DNA from: Monoplex corrugatus | Lineage: Eukaryota; Mollusca; Gastropoda; Littorinimorpha; Ranellidae | Assembly: GCA_030674185.1 (NCBI GenBank) | Contig: JAPXFY010000026.1 | Location: 51,302,746 to 51,366,745, forward strand | Direction of reading: 5' to 3' | DNA length: 64,000 nucleotides | Shown here: in pieces, positions 22,715-34,799 of the stretch | Numbering within the stretch: position 1 is the stretch's first letter | How the letters are laid out: the number at the start of each line of letters is the position of its first letter | Program-made: the position numbers and the translations under genes | The notes under the pieces: generated by a model | Database searches by the model: none | The model's input: only the letters and a program-made list of their open reading frames with translations | What the model was told of the DNA's origin: nothing

Positions 22715-23335
22715 AATACCCAAAGGTGTGATGAGCCGATGCACAGTAATGCTGAACTTCTAAATTTAATATTATCACACTGAAAAAATCTTGAATTTTT
22801 TTTCCAAATTTAAAGCCTAGGTACAATGATTAAGATTAATGCTTTAAATGTGATTTTTTTCTTATTTCAAATATTCAATATGCCTTTTAAATTGGTGTGA
22901 GTCCAACTGAGCTTAGGCCTATAGGCCTACTGCATTAATGTATGGGCATGACGAACCTCCATCTTTTTTCACTTTAAGTTTGTTTTGTTCCTGTCTAAAG
23001 TGCACAAGGATGCTTTGATATGGACTGTTGGCAATGTATAGGTCTAAATACAATGATTATTAGGTGCTAGTAATTGTGATAACTAGTAGTAGTAGTCCTT
23101 GTCTGTCATTACTATTACTGTTGTCATTCAAATGTCTCATAGTGGGTAAGGTCTTTATCCATCCAGATAAAATGAGTGACTCCGATGCCACCCTCCGCCC
23201 ACCTGGGTATGAGTGGGATGACTCGGAATGTTTCATCGTCCAGTCACAGACTGATGCCATTGTAAGTGCATATTTTGATAATTTCTGTGCAAGACTTACA
23301 CAACACATGTAGGCCTGTACAGTCAGTCAGCTGAT
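22715..23335. repeat. Outer inverted repeat, left arm
   Basis: Shares long blocks with the complement of 27238-28378: AAGGTGTGATGAGC, CTGAACTTCTAAATTTAAT, GCATTAATGTATGGGCATGA, CTAAAGTGCACAAGGA and the small exon. The arms differ by substitutions and indels, so the duplication is not recent. Confidence 0.8.
23153..23267 (+). CDS. Small conserved exon (MSDSDATL...), plus copy
   Basis: The frame reads KVFIHPDKMSDSDATLRPPG, then YEWDDSECFIVQSQTDAI up to GTAAGT at the end. The Met and the strong donor suggest a first coding exon. A second copy in inverted orientation near 27.3-27.4 kb keeps most residues (MSDSDATLLPPGYDGGDSDC). Product unknown; the peptide is acidic and I see no domain. Confidence 0.4.
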
Positions 23336-23859
23336 CTCTTGCTGTCAAGTGTGTACACTCTAAGGGGACTGGGGTGTGTCTAGGTAATGACACTTGGATA
23401 CCCTTCATGTATGATTATTTTTTTCCATTTTTGTTATTGTTTAGATTTTCATTTGACATGTTTGGTTTTACACAGATGACTTTCATGATTCCATTCTTAG
23501 AATGTCTGCACATTTTTATAATCTCTTCATTTAGCAAGCTGTAAATGTGTCTATGGATTGTGTGCTTTTTTGTGTATGTGTGGACTATTTGTATGTAACT
23601 CATGTAAATATGTTTCAGAATTTTGTTTTTGCAATGTAGCTTATTTTTATGTCTGGTGTTTGTGCGTGTATGTTATGATATATTTCTGCTGATGCCCTTT
23701 TCATCTTGTTACCTGTATTTATTTTGATATAGCATTATGAATTAAAACACTTGTAACCAAATATTGTCGGTCTTTGTGTTTTTGTTTGCATTTAATTTTG
23801 TTTTTTGAGTGATATACATATAGATATTTACATAACTGTGTGTGCACACACACATATTT

Positions 23860-25885
23860 ATGTACATAATACATTATCTTTCATGTTGTATGACAGCTTA
23901 TGAAAAAGTGTGTGATTACGCAAGGAAAAAAACCAAAACTTTTTGAAAAAGGTTTGCTTGTCAGGGTAAATATTTGAAAAGATACACTGTCCTTACTACC
24001 AGCTGAATTTTTAATTCAAAATTGCAATATGAACTTTCCAGATGAGCAAGTTATAAACCAATTAAGTCTGTGAATCTTTTTTTCCCCTCAGAACAGCTTA
24101 ATTAGTAATTAATCTGTAATCTCTAGTCTTAATAAAGACTCATTTCAATGTTACCAGGAAACTTGAGTTTTTTTTCAGTGAAATATTCAAACAATTTTCA
24201 TGTCTATTTTTAAGGGTTTTTATACTACCATCACAGGCTCTCAATTTTTTATTTTGATTAATCAATATGAATATATTTACATCACATATATATCTATACA
24301 CACATGTATATGATATATAATGATATACATAGGCCTACATATCACTTATAATTATAAACATCTGTATATAAAAACCAAGAGGTATTTAATAAATACACAG
24401 GTTGACAACTTCTTAAAGGTGGTTGTTCATGAAAAACTGTAATTAATTGATTATTACATAAAGATTCAGCCTAATGGTATTGAATAACTGTTGTAATTTA
24501 TCATTATAATTATCTTGAGGCTTTACTCAACAATTTTCAAGTAAGAAATTTGATGATTTTGGAAACTGTAAAGATTTTAGGAATCTCAATTAATTTTCGC
24601 TTTAGCCAGTTGAGGCAATTAATGAATTAATTCCTAATTAATGCAAAAACCCAGAGATTCATGAAAGTCGTAATCATCTTGGCTAAACAAAGACCTTTCT
24701 ATGGATACTTGATTTTTTTTCAATTGGTTCAGTCGTTCCAAAGTTATGGTGCTTTTTGTGATGAAACGGCACATACGCGGTCACAGTTTTTGCTATGTAA
24801 TCCAATGAAGGAAAACGTTGAAAATTTAATTATTCAAAAAATCATAACTTTCGTCACAGATAATCAATCAAAGAACTTTTTATACCATTTTAAAGTTCTT
24901 TTTTTGCTCTTTTCAATGATGGTAATTGCATATTTATTAAAAATATTTGAAATTTTTGGTAACATACCTACTATTAAATACGTAATTACTATTTCGACTA
25001 TTTCTTTCATATGCTTACATTGCAAAAAATGTGACTGAATGTGTGGTGTTTCTTCACATAAAGCACCGTAACTTTGGAACGGCTGAACCGATTGGAAAAA
25101 AATCAAATATCAGACCAGTAGAAAGGTCTCCTTTGCCCAATATGACCAAGACCTTCATACTAATTAGAAATTAATTAATCACTTCAGTTGGCTAAAATGA
25201 AAACTGAGATTCCTAAAATCCTTACAGTTTCCAAAATAAAGTAAAGTAAGAAAAGCCGCAAGGTAATTATGATAAAATTTAGATAAATTACAACAGTTAT
25301 TCAATATTATTAAACTCATTCGTTATGTAATAATTACTTATTGTTTTTCATAAACAACCATCCTTAAAAGTTTTCAACCTGTGTATTTATGTATTTACTT
25401 TCGGTTTGCAGATCTATATTATAAATATATTCAAAAGGCCTAATTAATTGAAATACAATTACAAAATTGAAAGCCTCTGCTTGAAGTATGAAAGAAACTA
25501 TTAGAACTCTCAGTTATGAAAATTGTTGGAATATTTCACAGATAAGTGCTATCTTCAGTTTTTTGGTGACATGAAAATCAAATCTTTATGAAAAGATTAT
25601 CGATTAATTACTAATTATTGCCTTCAATATACTGAGTAGAAGAAGATGATGATTCATAGACTGAAATGCTTTGTAACTTACTCTTCTGAAACTTTCATCT
25701 TGAAATATGATTTAAAACTTCTGCTGGTAGTAGTGATAACAATGTATCATTTCAACAATTTACCTTTAGAATAAAACTGCAAATCTGTTGAAATGGTTTT
25801 CTTTAATGTCTTTTTTTTTTTTTTGGCTTATGTAATTGCAGACTTTTTCATAAGCTGTCATACAACACAATTATTTACATATGTA
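23860..25885. repeat. 2-kb imperfect palindrome
   Basis: The two halves are diverged inverted copies about an axis near 24873. Examples: TTGTATGACAGCTTATGAAA (from 23885) against TTTCATAAGCTGTCATACAA (to 25865), AATACACAGGTTGACAACTT (24394) against GTTTTCAACCTGTGTATTTA (25372), and TTCCAAAGTTATGGTGCTTT against AAAGCACCGTAACTTTGGAA. The short ORFs on the two strands encode related peptides only because of this symmetry. Probably a foldback or hairpin-type element. Confidence 0.85.
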
Positions 25886-25954
25886 AATGTGTTTGTATGA
25901 TCTGTGAATGTTATGAATGAGTATGCATATGCATGAGTGCATATTGCTTTATGT

Positions 25955-25994
25955 ACACACACACACACTCACACATACACACACACACTCACAC

Positions 25995-26084
<90 letters not shown>

Positions 26085-26138
26085 ACACACACGCATGCAG
26101 AGACACGTCTCTCTCTCATTCTCACACCACACACATCA

Positions 26139-26169
<31 letters not shown>

Positions 26170-26192
26170 CCACACAACCACACACACACACA
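25955..26192 (+). repeat. Compound CA / CATA / CGCA microsatellite
   Basis: (CA)n, (CATACA)n, (CA)n and (GCAC)n blocks. It lies next to the end of the 2-kb palindrome. Confidence 0.95.
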
Positions 26193-26299
26193 TAGTTATA
26201 TATAATTTGTGTGCATATCTCAAGTTGTATGTGTGTGTGTGTGTATGTGTGTGTGCATGTGTGTGTGCATATATTATATGCCTGAGAGCCAGTCCTGAG

Positions 26300-27237
26300 A
26301 GAGAGTGAGAGAAAGATACTACTTACTAGTGAACAGAATAGTATTGATGTGTAAGCAGTTATTTCTAGAAATGATGATGTGACTGAAACTGTGATAGTTG
26401 TGAGGTTACAGTAATGTACGAACAGAGATCCTGTCAGTCAAAAAGCAAAACAAAAACAAACACACACAAAAAAAACAACAAAACCACCAAGATGGCTATA
26501 TTGATTATAAATGTTTAAATGCATAATGCTGGAAGAAAATAAATTCCCATCTCACTCTAAGACTTGAGTGTACTACTCAGCTGCTCGTGTATTGCGAAGT
26601 CTGATGCAGCAGTGTCTTTTTGTCTTTTGATTGGTGGGCTATTGTCCGAAAATGATTATTTTCTAAAATGCCAATGTCTTTATATGTTCCTCTTAAGTAA
26701 ATGCGTATGTGCTATTCTAACTTCAGTGTATATATGTTCATGTGAGAGATACTCTAGTGTACATATATTCATGTGAGAGATACAATTATGAAGACTTCAT
26801 GTGTTAGAACCACCTCTCCCAATTAAAATGCCAAAAACCAAATAATTGATGAGAATGATAAATAGCCTACATACACATATTGTCTATCTCCAGTAATATT
26901 TTTTATTTTTCAAATTCAATCAATATGGGTACAAACATGAATTACTGCACAGCAATACATGACCTGTACAAAGGAGTGATAGTGCATATTAAAACAGTAG
27001 TTTAGGACCTGCGGAACAAGTTAGTCAAGTGAGAAAGAATTGGCAGATCCTTCGGTCCAACTGACAGTGAATTCCAAAGAGATGGTGCAAGAAATAGAAA
27101 GCACAATGCTCAAGCTGACTTAAGATGGTATTTTATCACCATCAGAGGCTTTTGTTTTGAGAACTGCATGCATCTGCTTTATTTACTATTCAGATGAGAA
27201 AATCCTGAAACAAGTGTTACGTGAATCAACAGAGCAA
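26300..27237. other. No gene seen
   Basis: AT-rich sequence with a short TATTCATGTGAGAGATAC tandem (26738-26785). No conserved frame. Confidence 0.5.
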
Positions 27238-27304
27238 GAGAAGATGAGCTGACTGACTGTATAGGCCAACATATGTAAATCTTGCACGAAAATTATCAAA
27301 ATGT

Positions 27305-27419
27305 CCTCTTACAATGGCATCAGTCTGTGACTGGATAATTAAACAGTCTGAGTCACCCCCATCATACCCAGGTGGGAGGAGGGTGGCATCCGAGTCACTC
27401 ATTTTATCTGGATAAGTAA
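27305..27419 (-). CDS. Small conserved exon, inverted copy
   Basis: Minus-strand counterpart of the exon at 23.2 kb: VFTYPDKMSDSDATLLPPGY, then CLIIQSQTDAIV. The frame is kept despite many base changes, but the donor is GTAAGA and the flanking DNA is repetitive. It may be part of the duplicated mobile segment and not a host gene. Confidence 0.35.
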
Positions 27420-27551
27420 AGACCTTGCCCACTATGAGAAGACATTGGTATGACAACAGTAATAATAATGATAGACTAGGCCTACTACTATTATTTATTA
27501 CAAATATTAGGACCTACTAATGATTCTATTTAGGCCTATACAGTACCAACT

Positions 27552-28068
27552 CCAAGCCAAAACAGCAATCAAGAAGATGACAAGCATTCTTACCAACAAA
27601 TGCCTATCAATTAAACATCAGAAAGAGAGTCCTTGAATGTTATATAGAACCAATACTGTTGTACGGATGCGAGGCGTGGACGGTCAGCAAGCAAAGCCAG
27701 AGCAAGATTGAGGCAGCCGAGATGTGGTTTCTCAGAAGAATGTTGAGAGTTCCATGGACAGCAAAGAAAAACAAGACAGTCTTGATGGAGGCAGACACAA
27801 GTAGATCACTCATGAGGAAGATTAGGAAAAGACAGGCAACATTTATATAGGCCATTTTATGAGGAAGTGGGATTTGGAGCACCTGGTCACAACGGGAAAG
27901 CTGGAGGGAAAGAGCACCAGGTAGATCTAGGGAGAGAATGCTGGACGGACTTGCAGAGTGGCTGGGAATGAGGAGGGTGGGGGAGATGCCAGGGGCAACG
28001 AGAGATAGAGATGGTTGGAAGTCCATGGTCGCCAACGCCAGGCGGCAGGGCACATGATGATGATGATG
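27552..28068 (+). mobile_element. RTE-like LINE 3' end, family A copy 2, with 12-bp target duplication
   Basis: 5'-truncated insertion that reads YGCEAWTVSKQSQSKIEAAE and FLRRMLRVPWTAKK, then drifts out of frame. It ends in a short (GAT)n tail. It is flanked by ACAGTACCAACT at 27540-27551 and 28069-28080. The homologous unoccupied site in the inverted copy at about 23030 carries that sequence only once (diverged), which confirms the insertion. Confidence 0.85.
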
Positions 28069-28433
28069 ACAGTACCAACTGTCCATGTCAACGCTTCCTT
28101 GTGCACTTTAGAGAGCAACAACAAAAGAAACCAAAACAAAAAAATTGGAGGTTTGTCATGCCCATACATTAATGCAGTGTAGGCTTAAACTCAGTTGGAC
28201 ACACACCAACTTAAAAAAGTATGTCAAATATTTGGAATTGTGTAATATTCACATTTAAAGCATTAATCATGATATTAGACCTAAGCCATTTTGTTGTTGA
28301 AAATTTGAAAATTGTGTAGTGTAATGATATTAAATTTAGAAGTTCAGCATGATTGTGCGACAGCTCATCACACCTTTGGGTATTTGATGCAGGCATATAC
28401 AGATATTGTTATTGATATTTTGTTTAACCCTTT

Positions 28434-28616
28434 GACTCTTGCTCCCTGTCTACCAGCATCCTACATTGTCAACCATACTAGCAAAGCAAAACCTTAACCC
28501 CTTGCCTCTTTCACCTTGTTCACCAGCTTCTTGCATGAAACTGGTGGATAGGGTGAAGGAGTCAAAAAGGTTAAGTTGTTGCAGTTGGTAGATAGTGTTG
28601 GGAGTCAAAGGGTTAA
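28434..28616. mobile_element. TTAA MITE copy 2
   Basis: Begins TTAACCCTTTGACTCTTGC and ends GGGAGTCAAAGGGTTAA. A second internal TTAACCCC...GTTAAG pair suggests one copy inside another. It inserted at the TTAA at the edge of the D1 repeat. Confidence 0.75.
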
Positions 28617-28829
28617 AGCCCAGCCGACTGTGTAGAGCGATATCAGGGCTATAGCCATTTTAAAACATATTCCATACTTCAACAGGAAAAAAAAGGAAAA
28701 GAAAATTTAGAGCACATATCAGTGCATTCATGCACATAACCGAAGGAGATGGCCATAACGTTGACTACTCCATCCAATTTATCGCACAAAGGATTTAAAA
28801 AGCAACCTGAATACAAATTTAAACATAAC

Positions 28830-29006
28830 TTAACCCTTTGACTCTCGCACCTATCCACCAACTGCAAAAACTTAACCCTTCAACTCCCTCACCCTATCCA
28901 CCAGCTTCCTGCAGGAAGCTGGTGGATAGGGTGAGAGTTTCTGCTTTGCTAGCACGGCTGACAATACAGGATGCTGGTGGGCAGGGTGCGGGAGTCAAAG
29001 GGTTAA
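28830..29006. mobile_element. TTAA MITE copy 3, nested in D1 repeat
   Basis: TTAACCCTTTGACTCTCGCA to GCGGGAGTCAAAGGGTTAA. The D1 repeat around it reads AAACATAAC^TTAA^GACACTAAAAC once the element is removed, like the empty copy at 12240. So the target duplication is TTAA. The element contains a second partial copy (TTAA at 28872) with a 46-bp perfect palindrome. Confidence 0.85.
28889..28934. repeat. 46-bp perfect palindrome
   Basis: Centred on CTGCAG at 28911/28912, with arms TCACCCTATCCACCAGCTTC... and the exact complement. It lies within TTAA MITE copy 3. Confidence 0.95.
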
Positions 29007-29819
29007 GACACTAAAACATACATAAAAACAGGCCTAGATACCAGAAATTGCTTTCATATATATATCTCATTTCCCTAGAGCCAAAAATGCACTTAATACA
29101 TGTACCCAATTATCACTCCTAAAGAAAAAGTACATAAGACTTTATTGAAAACATACAGGTGATTGGACCAACATGGCAAAAAATTATAGAAATGACAGAA
29201 AGCAAAGGAACAAGGCAGAAACAAAGAGTGTGACAGAAAAGAGGAAATTTCAGATGGAATTTCCAGAAGGTGGGGATTCTTTTTATCATGAAAGAGCCCC
29301 ACGGGGATATATATATGTATATGAGCTGTGTCTGTCAGATATAAATCAGCAAGATTGTTGTGTGAGTGTAGACATACCAGAGGACTTGACACTACATGGC
29401 CAGTACCCACGGTCCCTCGCTGTCCCTAGTGTTGTCCCATATACTTTGATTCTTACTAAATATGCTGAGTTGTGTGACTGAGTGGACACATGAATTAATG
29501 AAACAAAGAGCGATTGTTTGCCTACTCTCTCAAGAGTGCCATCATGCAGGTCACAGTCTTCTGGGAATTTTTTTGCGCACGCATAGTCACTGATTGTGAC
29601 ATACCTACTATCTTGATATCGGGGCTATTGTACTATGTAGTCAGATTTTCACTCATTTATTTGGCATTGTACACAGAAAGGTCAATAGAGATTGAAGATT
29701 AAATACCTGGAATCCACCTTCCCATAATGTGCCCCTGGTATAGCTAGTAAAATGAAATAGAACGGAAAAGCACAAACGCCATCAAACACCAAAAGTCATC
29801 CATCCACGATAGGAGTTAC

Positions 29820-31090
29820 CCATTCAGACCCAAAAGACCAGGCTGAAATATTCAACAAGTCCCAAAAGACCAGACTGAAAATGCAACAAGCAATTCCACA
29901 CAATATTCAGGAAAGGCATGAAGAATTTCATTGGAAATGTAACAAGCCCACCAGAAACTTCCAGTAGTGTACAAAATCACCATCAGTGCACCAGGAGTGA
30001 AAAAAATGCTACTCCATACCTTCAACCCTAACAAAGCGGCTGGGCCAAATAACATCAGCCCTTGTGTCCTGAAAGACCTGCCAGAAGAGATAGCACTCAT
30101 CCTGATGCCCATTTTCCAATAGATGTTGGCTTTTTACCAACAGACTGGAAATAAGCGTACATAACATCAGTTACATAAAAAAGTGACCAACACAATCCTA
30201 CCACCTTTTGTCTAGTGTCACTCACCAGTGTAACCTGAAAAATATTGGATCGTATTCTGATCAATATGATTATGAACCCCAGGAGCATAGTAACATGCTT
30301 TGCAACCAACAGCCTACATTCTGTAACAACAGATCCAGCAAAACTCAACTTCTCAAATTTACAGATGAGCTGATCAAAAACTCAGTGCAAGGTAAACAGA
30401 CATAATCATTATGGACTTTACTAAGGCCTATGATAAGGTTAACCACAGCTGCTTGATCCATAAGCTCAACTAGTACCAAATCCAAGGGGAAATCAACAGA
30501 CAGATCTCCTGACTTCTTAAACAGCAGAAGACAGGCAGTGGTTGTCAGTGGTGTCTGTTCAGAATTAGTCGCGTCCAGTTTAGTTTCACACAAGGGAGTA
30601 TTCTTGGACCTTGTTTGTTCCTCATCTGCATCAGTGACCTTCCCGATACTCTGACAGCACAAACTCAACTCTTTGTGGATGACACAGCAGCATACAATGT
30701 GGTGACCTGCCCAGATGACAAGACTTGTCTACAGCAAAACCTGGACCAGCTTGCTCTGTGGGAGAAGAGATGGGATATGGCTATCCACCCAGAGAATTGC
30801 ACCTTACTACTTGTGACTTCATACCAGAATACCCCTTCAACACCAATATAAATTGCATGGCCATATTCTAGAAACCGTTAACAAGACCAAACACTGAGGT
30901 GCAACTATCAATAAGGACATGAACTGGAGTGAACACATCAATATATGCACAAAAGCCTACAAGATTCTTGATTTTTTTAAAGGGAAAGATCTGGAGGATA
31001 TGATTTGTCAAAGAGTGACAAGAGTCTGAGACATCCATAACACAGAACCCATCAGTCGGGTAGGCCAGAACCTCAAGACTTTGCTACAAT
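29820..31090 (+). pseudogene. CR1/jockey-like LINE reverse transcriptase, decayed
   Basis: Visible blocks: FNPNKAAGPNNISPCVLKDL (30021-30080), MDFTKAYDKVNHSCLIHKL (about 30410-30470), then FLICISDLPDTL and LFVDDTAAYNVV (motif C is VDD in place of ADD), KTCLQQNLDQLALWEKRWDM and NCTLLLVT. Several stops and frameshifts separate them. The order and wording fit a CR1- or jockey-type RT. Confidence 0.8.
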
Positions 31091-32224
31091 ATGGAATTCA
31101 ATACTGCAGTTATTTGCAGGTGTTAGTTATTTAGGTCCTCTTGCTATAGCTGTTTAGGTCTTCTGTTATTAATGATCATATTTATCTTCCAATGTTCACA
31201 GTGATATTGTAAATCATTTTTCTGTGATGCTGTTCTCCAAAATCACATAAACTCACATCTCATTATCCTTTTACAAGATTAAATGTATTTGTATAGATTG
31301 AAACTTGATACACACTGAGATACAGTCATACCACTTTTAACAATAATGATTGTAAATAATTCTTCTGTGGTGCTTTTCTCTAGAACCATTAGGACTGGCT
31401 CACATTATTTAACTTACAAGAGATGGAGTATACACTCACACAGATACATACACATAAATGAACCTCCCAGTCGGCAGACCTGTATTTTACTCCTTATCAG
31501 TTGGCTGTTGCACCTGTTGGAGCAGTATTAACAAAATCATTCAAGTCTTTCAAAGGCCAGCATTTTGTCCTGTCAATATTGGTGTCCTTTTTCTTTGCAG
31601 TGCTATCCCACTGCTTTTGGTGAGACATCTGTGCTTTGATATTTTTTTTACTAGTTTGAAATACTGATAGTTTGAGAGCAAATTGAATGTTGTTGTTATC
31701 GGTTCATTTTATATTGAATGTTGTTGTTATTAGTTCATTTTTATAAAATATCATATAAAATGAAGCACAAATACATAATTGTTATACTAAGTTATAGTAT
31801 CACGTTTAAATTACTTCGAGAGTAAACTGCATGTTCTTATGTTATTAGTTAAGGCTCACTTCATTTTTTTAAGTATGAAATGATGCATAACTGGTATAGT
31901 AACACATTTAAGAAATTCAAAAATATAAGGCTTAAAGGTGGAATAGATTGAGAGAAGGTCAGACAAATACAGCAAAATTGTATATGAATTAGACATATTT
32001 CATATGTGTATATAGAAGATTATACAAATTAGACTTATTTCATATGTAAGTTACATGGAGGCTGAGAGAATGTTGGCTGAACTTAATTTTATATGATGTC
32101 ATGCACTGATGCAGAGAATATTAGTTGCAAAAGTCATTAATGAAAGTTATTTTCGTCATGATAAAAAAAAAAAATTGTTTGAAATACATATACATGTATT
32201 TTCCCCCTGTTGCATTTCCTGACC
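31091..32224. other. No gene seen
   Basis: AT-rich DNA between the LINE and the minisatellite. A short GAATGTTGTTGTTAT duplication lies at about 31686-31740, and 32130-32224 already contains distant relatives of the 74-bp unit. Confidence 0.5.
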
Positions 32225-34660
32225 TTGCAGAGCTATTTAGATTGTGTGTGGTCTTAATGTTTCGTACAATCTCAGTTCTTGTTTGGCTGAACTATTTAGA
32301 TTGCTGTGTTATTTTTGTTGTTGTTTATTTGTTTGTATATATATGTTTTGTGGTACTATCTCAGTCGTTGTGTGACTGAACTATTTAGAATGTCTGTTAT
32401 TTTTGTTGTTTGTTTGTAAATGTTTTGTACTATCACAGTTCTTGTGTTGCTGAACTATTTAGAATGTCTGTTATTTTTATTGTTTGTTTGTAAATGTTTT
32501 GTACTACCTCAGTTCTTGTGTGACTGAACTATTTAGAATGTCTGTTATTTTTGTTGTTTGTTTGTAAATGTTTTGTACTATCTCAGTTCTTGTGTGACTG
32601 AACTATTTAGAATGTCTGTTATTTTTGTTGTTTGTTTGTAAATGTTTTGTACTACCTCAGTTCTTGTGTTGCTGAACTATTTAGAATGTCTGTTATTTTT
32701 GTTGTTTGTTTGTAAATGTTTTGTACTACCTCAGTTCTTGTGTGACTGAACTATTTAGAATGTTTGTTATTTTTGTTGTTTGTTTGTAAATGTTTTGTAC
32801 TACCTCAGTTCTTGTGTGACTGAACTATTTAGAATGTCTGTTGTTTTTGTTGTTTGTTTGTAAATGTTTTGTACTACCTCAGTTCTTGTGTGACTGAACT
32901 ATTTAGAATGTTATTTTTGTTGTTTGTTTGTAAATGTTTTGTACTACCTCAGTTCTTGTGTGACTGAACTATTTAGAATGTCTGTTATTTTTGTTGTTTG
33001 TTTGTAAATGTTTTGTACTATCACAGTTCTTGTGTGACTGAACTATTTAGAATGTTATTTTTGTTGTTTGTTTGTAAATGTTTTGTACTATCTCAGTTCT
33101 TGTGTGACTGAACTATTTAGAATGTTATTTTTGTTGTTTGTTTGTAAATGTTTTGTACTATCACAGTTCTTGTGTTGCTGAACTATTTAGAATGTCTGTT
33201 ATTTTTGTTGTTTGTTTGTAAATGTTTTGTACTACCTCAGTTCTTGTGTGACTGAACTATTTAGAATGTCTGTTATTTTTGTTGTTTGTTTGTAAATGTT
33301 TTGTACTATCTCAGTTCTTGTGTGACTGAACTATTTAGAATGTCTGTTATTTTTGTTGTTTGTTTGTAAATGTTTTGTACTACCTCAGTTCTTGTGTTGC
33401 TGAACTATTTAGAATGTCTGTTATTTTTGTTGTTTGTTTGTAAATGTTTTGTACTATCTCAGTTCTTGTGTGACTGAACTATTTAGAATGTCTGTTATTT
33501 TTGTTGTTTGTTTGTAAATGTTTTGTACTATCTCAGTTCTTGTGTGACTGAACTATTTAGAATGTTATTTTTGTTGTTTGTTTGTAAATGTTTTGTACTA
33601 CCTCAGTTCTTGTGTGACTGAACTATTTAGAATGTTATTTTTGTTGTTTGTTTGTAAATGTTTTGTACTATCTCAGTTCTTGTGTGACTGAACTATTTAG
33701 AATGTCTGTTATTTTTGTTGTTTGTTTGTAAATGTTTTGTACTATCTCAGTTCTTGTGTGACTGAACTATTTAGAATGTTATTTTTGTTGTTTGTTTGTA
33801 AATGTTTTGTACTACCTCAGTTCTTGTGTGACTGAACTATTTAGAATGTTATTTTTGTTGTTTGTTTGTAAATGTTTTGTACTACCTCAGTTCTTGTGTG
33901 ACTGAACTATTTAGAATGTTATTTTTGTTGTTTGTTTTGTAAATGTTTTGTACTACCTCAGTTCTTGTGTGACTGAACTATTTAGAATGTTATTTTTTGT
34001 TTGTTTGTAAATGTTTTGTACTACCTCAGTTCTTGTGTTGCTGAACTATTTAGAATGTCTGTTATTTTTGTTGTTTGTTTGTAAATGTTTTGTACTATCT
34101 CAGTTCTTGTGTGACTGAACTATTTAGAATGTCTGTTATTTTTGTTGTTTGTTTGTAAATGTTTTGTACTACCTCAGTTCTTGTGTTGCTGAACTATTTA
34201 GAATGTCTGTTATTTTTGTTGTTTGTTTGTAAATGTTTTGTACTACCTCAGTTCTTGTGTGACTGAACTATTTAGAATTAGATTGTCTGTGTTATTTTTG
34301 TTGTTTGTTTGTAAATGTTTTGTACTATCTCAGTTCTTGTGTTGCTGAACTATTTAGAATTAGATTGTCTGTGTTATTTTTGTTGTTTGTTTGTAAATGT
34401 TTTGTACTACCTCAGTTCTTGTGTTGCTGAACTATTTAGAATGTCTGTATAGTGTTATTTTTGTTGTTTGTTTGTAAATGTTTTGTACTATCTCAGTTCT
34501 TGTGTGACTGAACTATTTAGAATGTCTGTTATTTTTGTTGTTTGTTTGTAAATGTTTTGTACTACCTCAGTTCTTGTGTGACTGAACTATTTAGAATTAG
34601 ATTGTCTGTGTTATTTTTGTTGTTTGTTTGTTTGTTTTTACTCAGTTTTTGACTTGACTG
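32225..34660 (+). repeat. 74/70-bp minisatellite, about 33 copies
   Basis: The unit reads TGTTATTTTTGTTGTTTG, TTTGTAAATGTTTTGTACTA, YCTCAGTTCTTGTGTGACTG, AACTATTTAGAATGTC. The 70-bp form lacks four bases at the junction (AATGTTATT in place of AATGTCTGTTATT). Variants CTACCTC/CTATCTC/CTATCAC and GTGACTG/GTTGCTG are spread along the array. It lies just upstream of the TRIM-NHR gene and could fall in its 5' region or first intron. Confidence 0.93.
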
Positions 34661-34799
34661 ATCTGCTCAGATTGTATATGCTTTTTTTTTAAAAACTTTG
34701 TTCTTGAATGGTTGCCCACAGATGTCTAAAGTGTGTGACATGGAGAAAACTAGTGATGTTGAGCGTTGCTTAGACTGCTGATCCCGACAAGAGAGAGAG

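Larger units (their letters stand above)
27238..28378. repeat. Outer inverted repeat, right arm (interrupted by a LINE)
   Basis: Inverted partner of 22715-23335, longer because LINE family A copy 2 was inserted at 27552-28068. Its inner edge ends just beyond TGAGCTGACTGACTGTATAG, which matches CTGTACAGTCAGTCAGCTGA on the left. Confidence 0.8.
28617..29305 (+). repeat. Interspersed repeat D1 interrupted by a MITE
   Basis: Near full length: AGCCCAGCCGACTGTGTAGAGC at the left, GAAAGAGCCCCACGG at the right. The MITE occupies 28830-29006. Confidence 0.82.

Noticed and set aside
24661..25106. Related ORFs on opposite strands (125 and 80 codons)
   Set aside because: Explained by the palindrome: the same arm sequence read from each side, AT-rich, with no domain.
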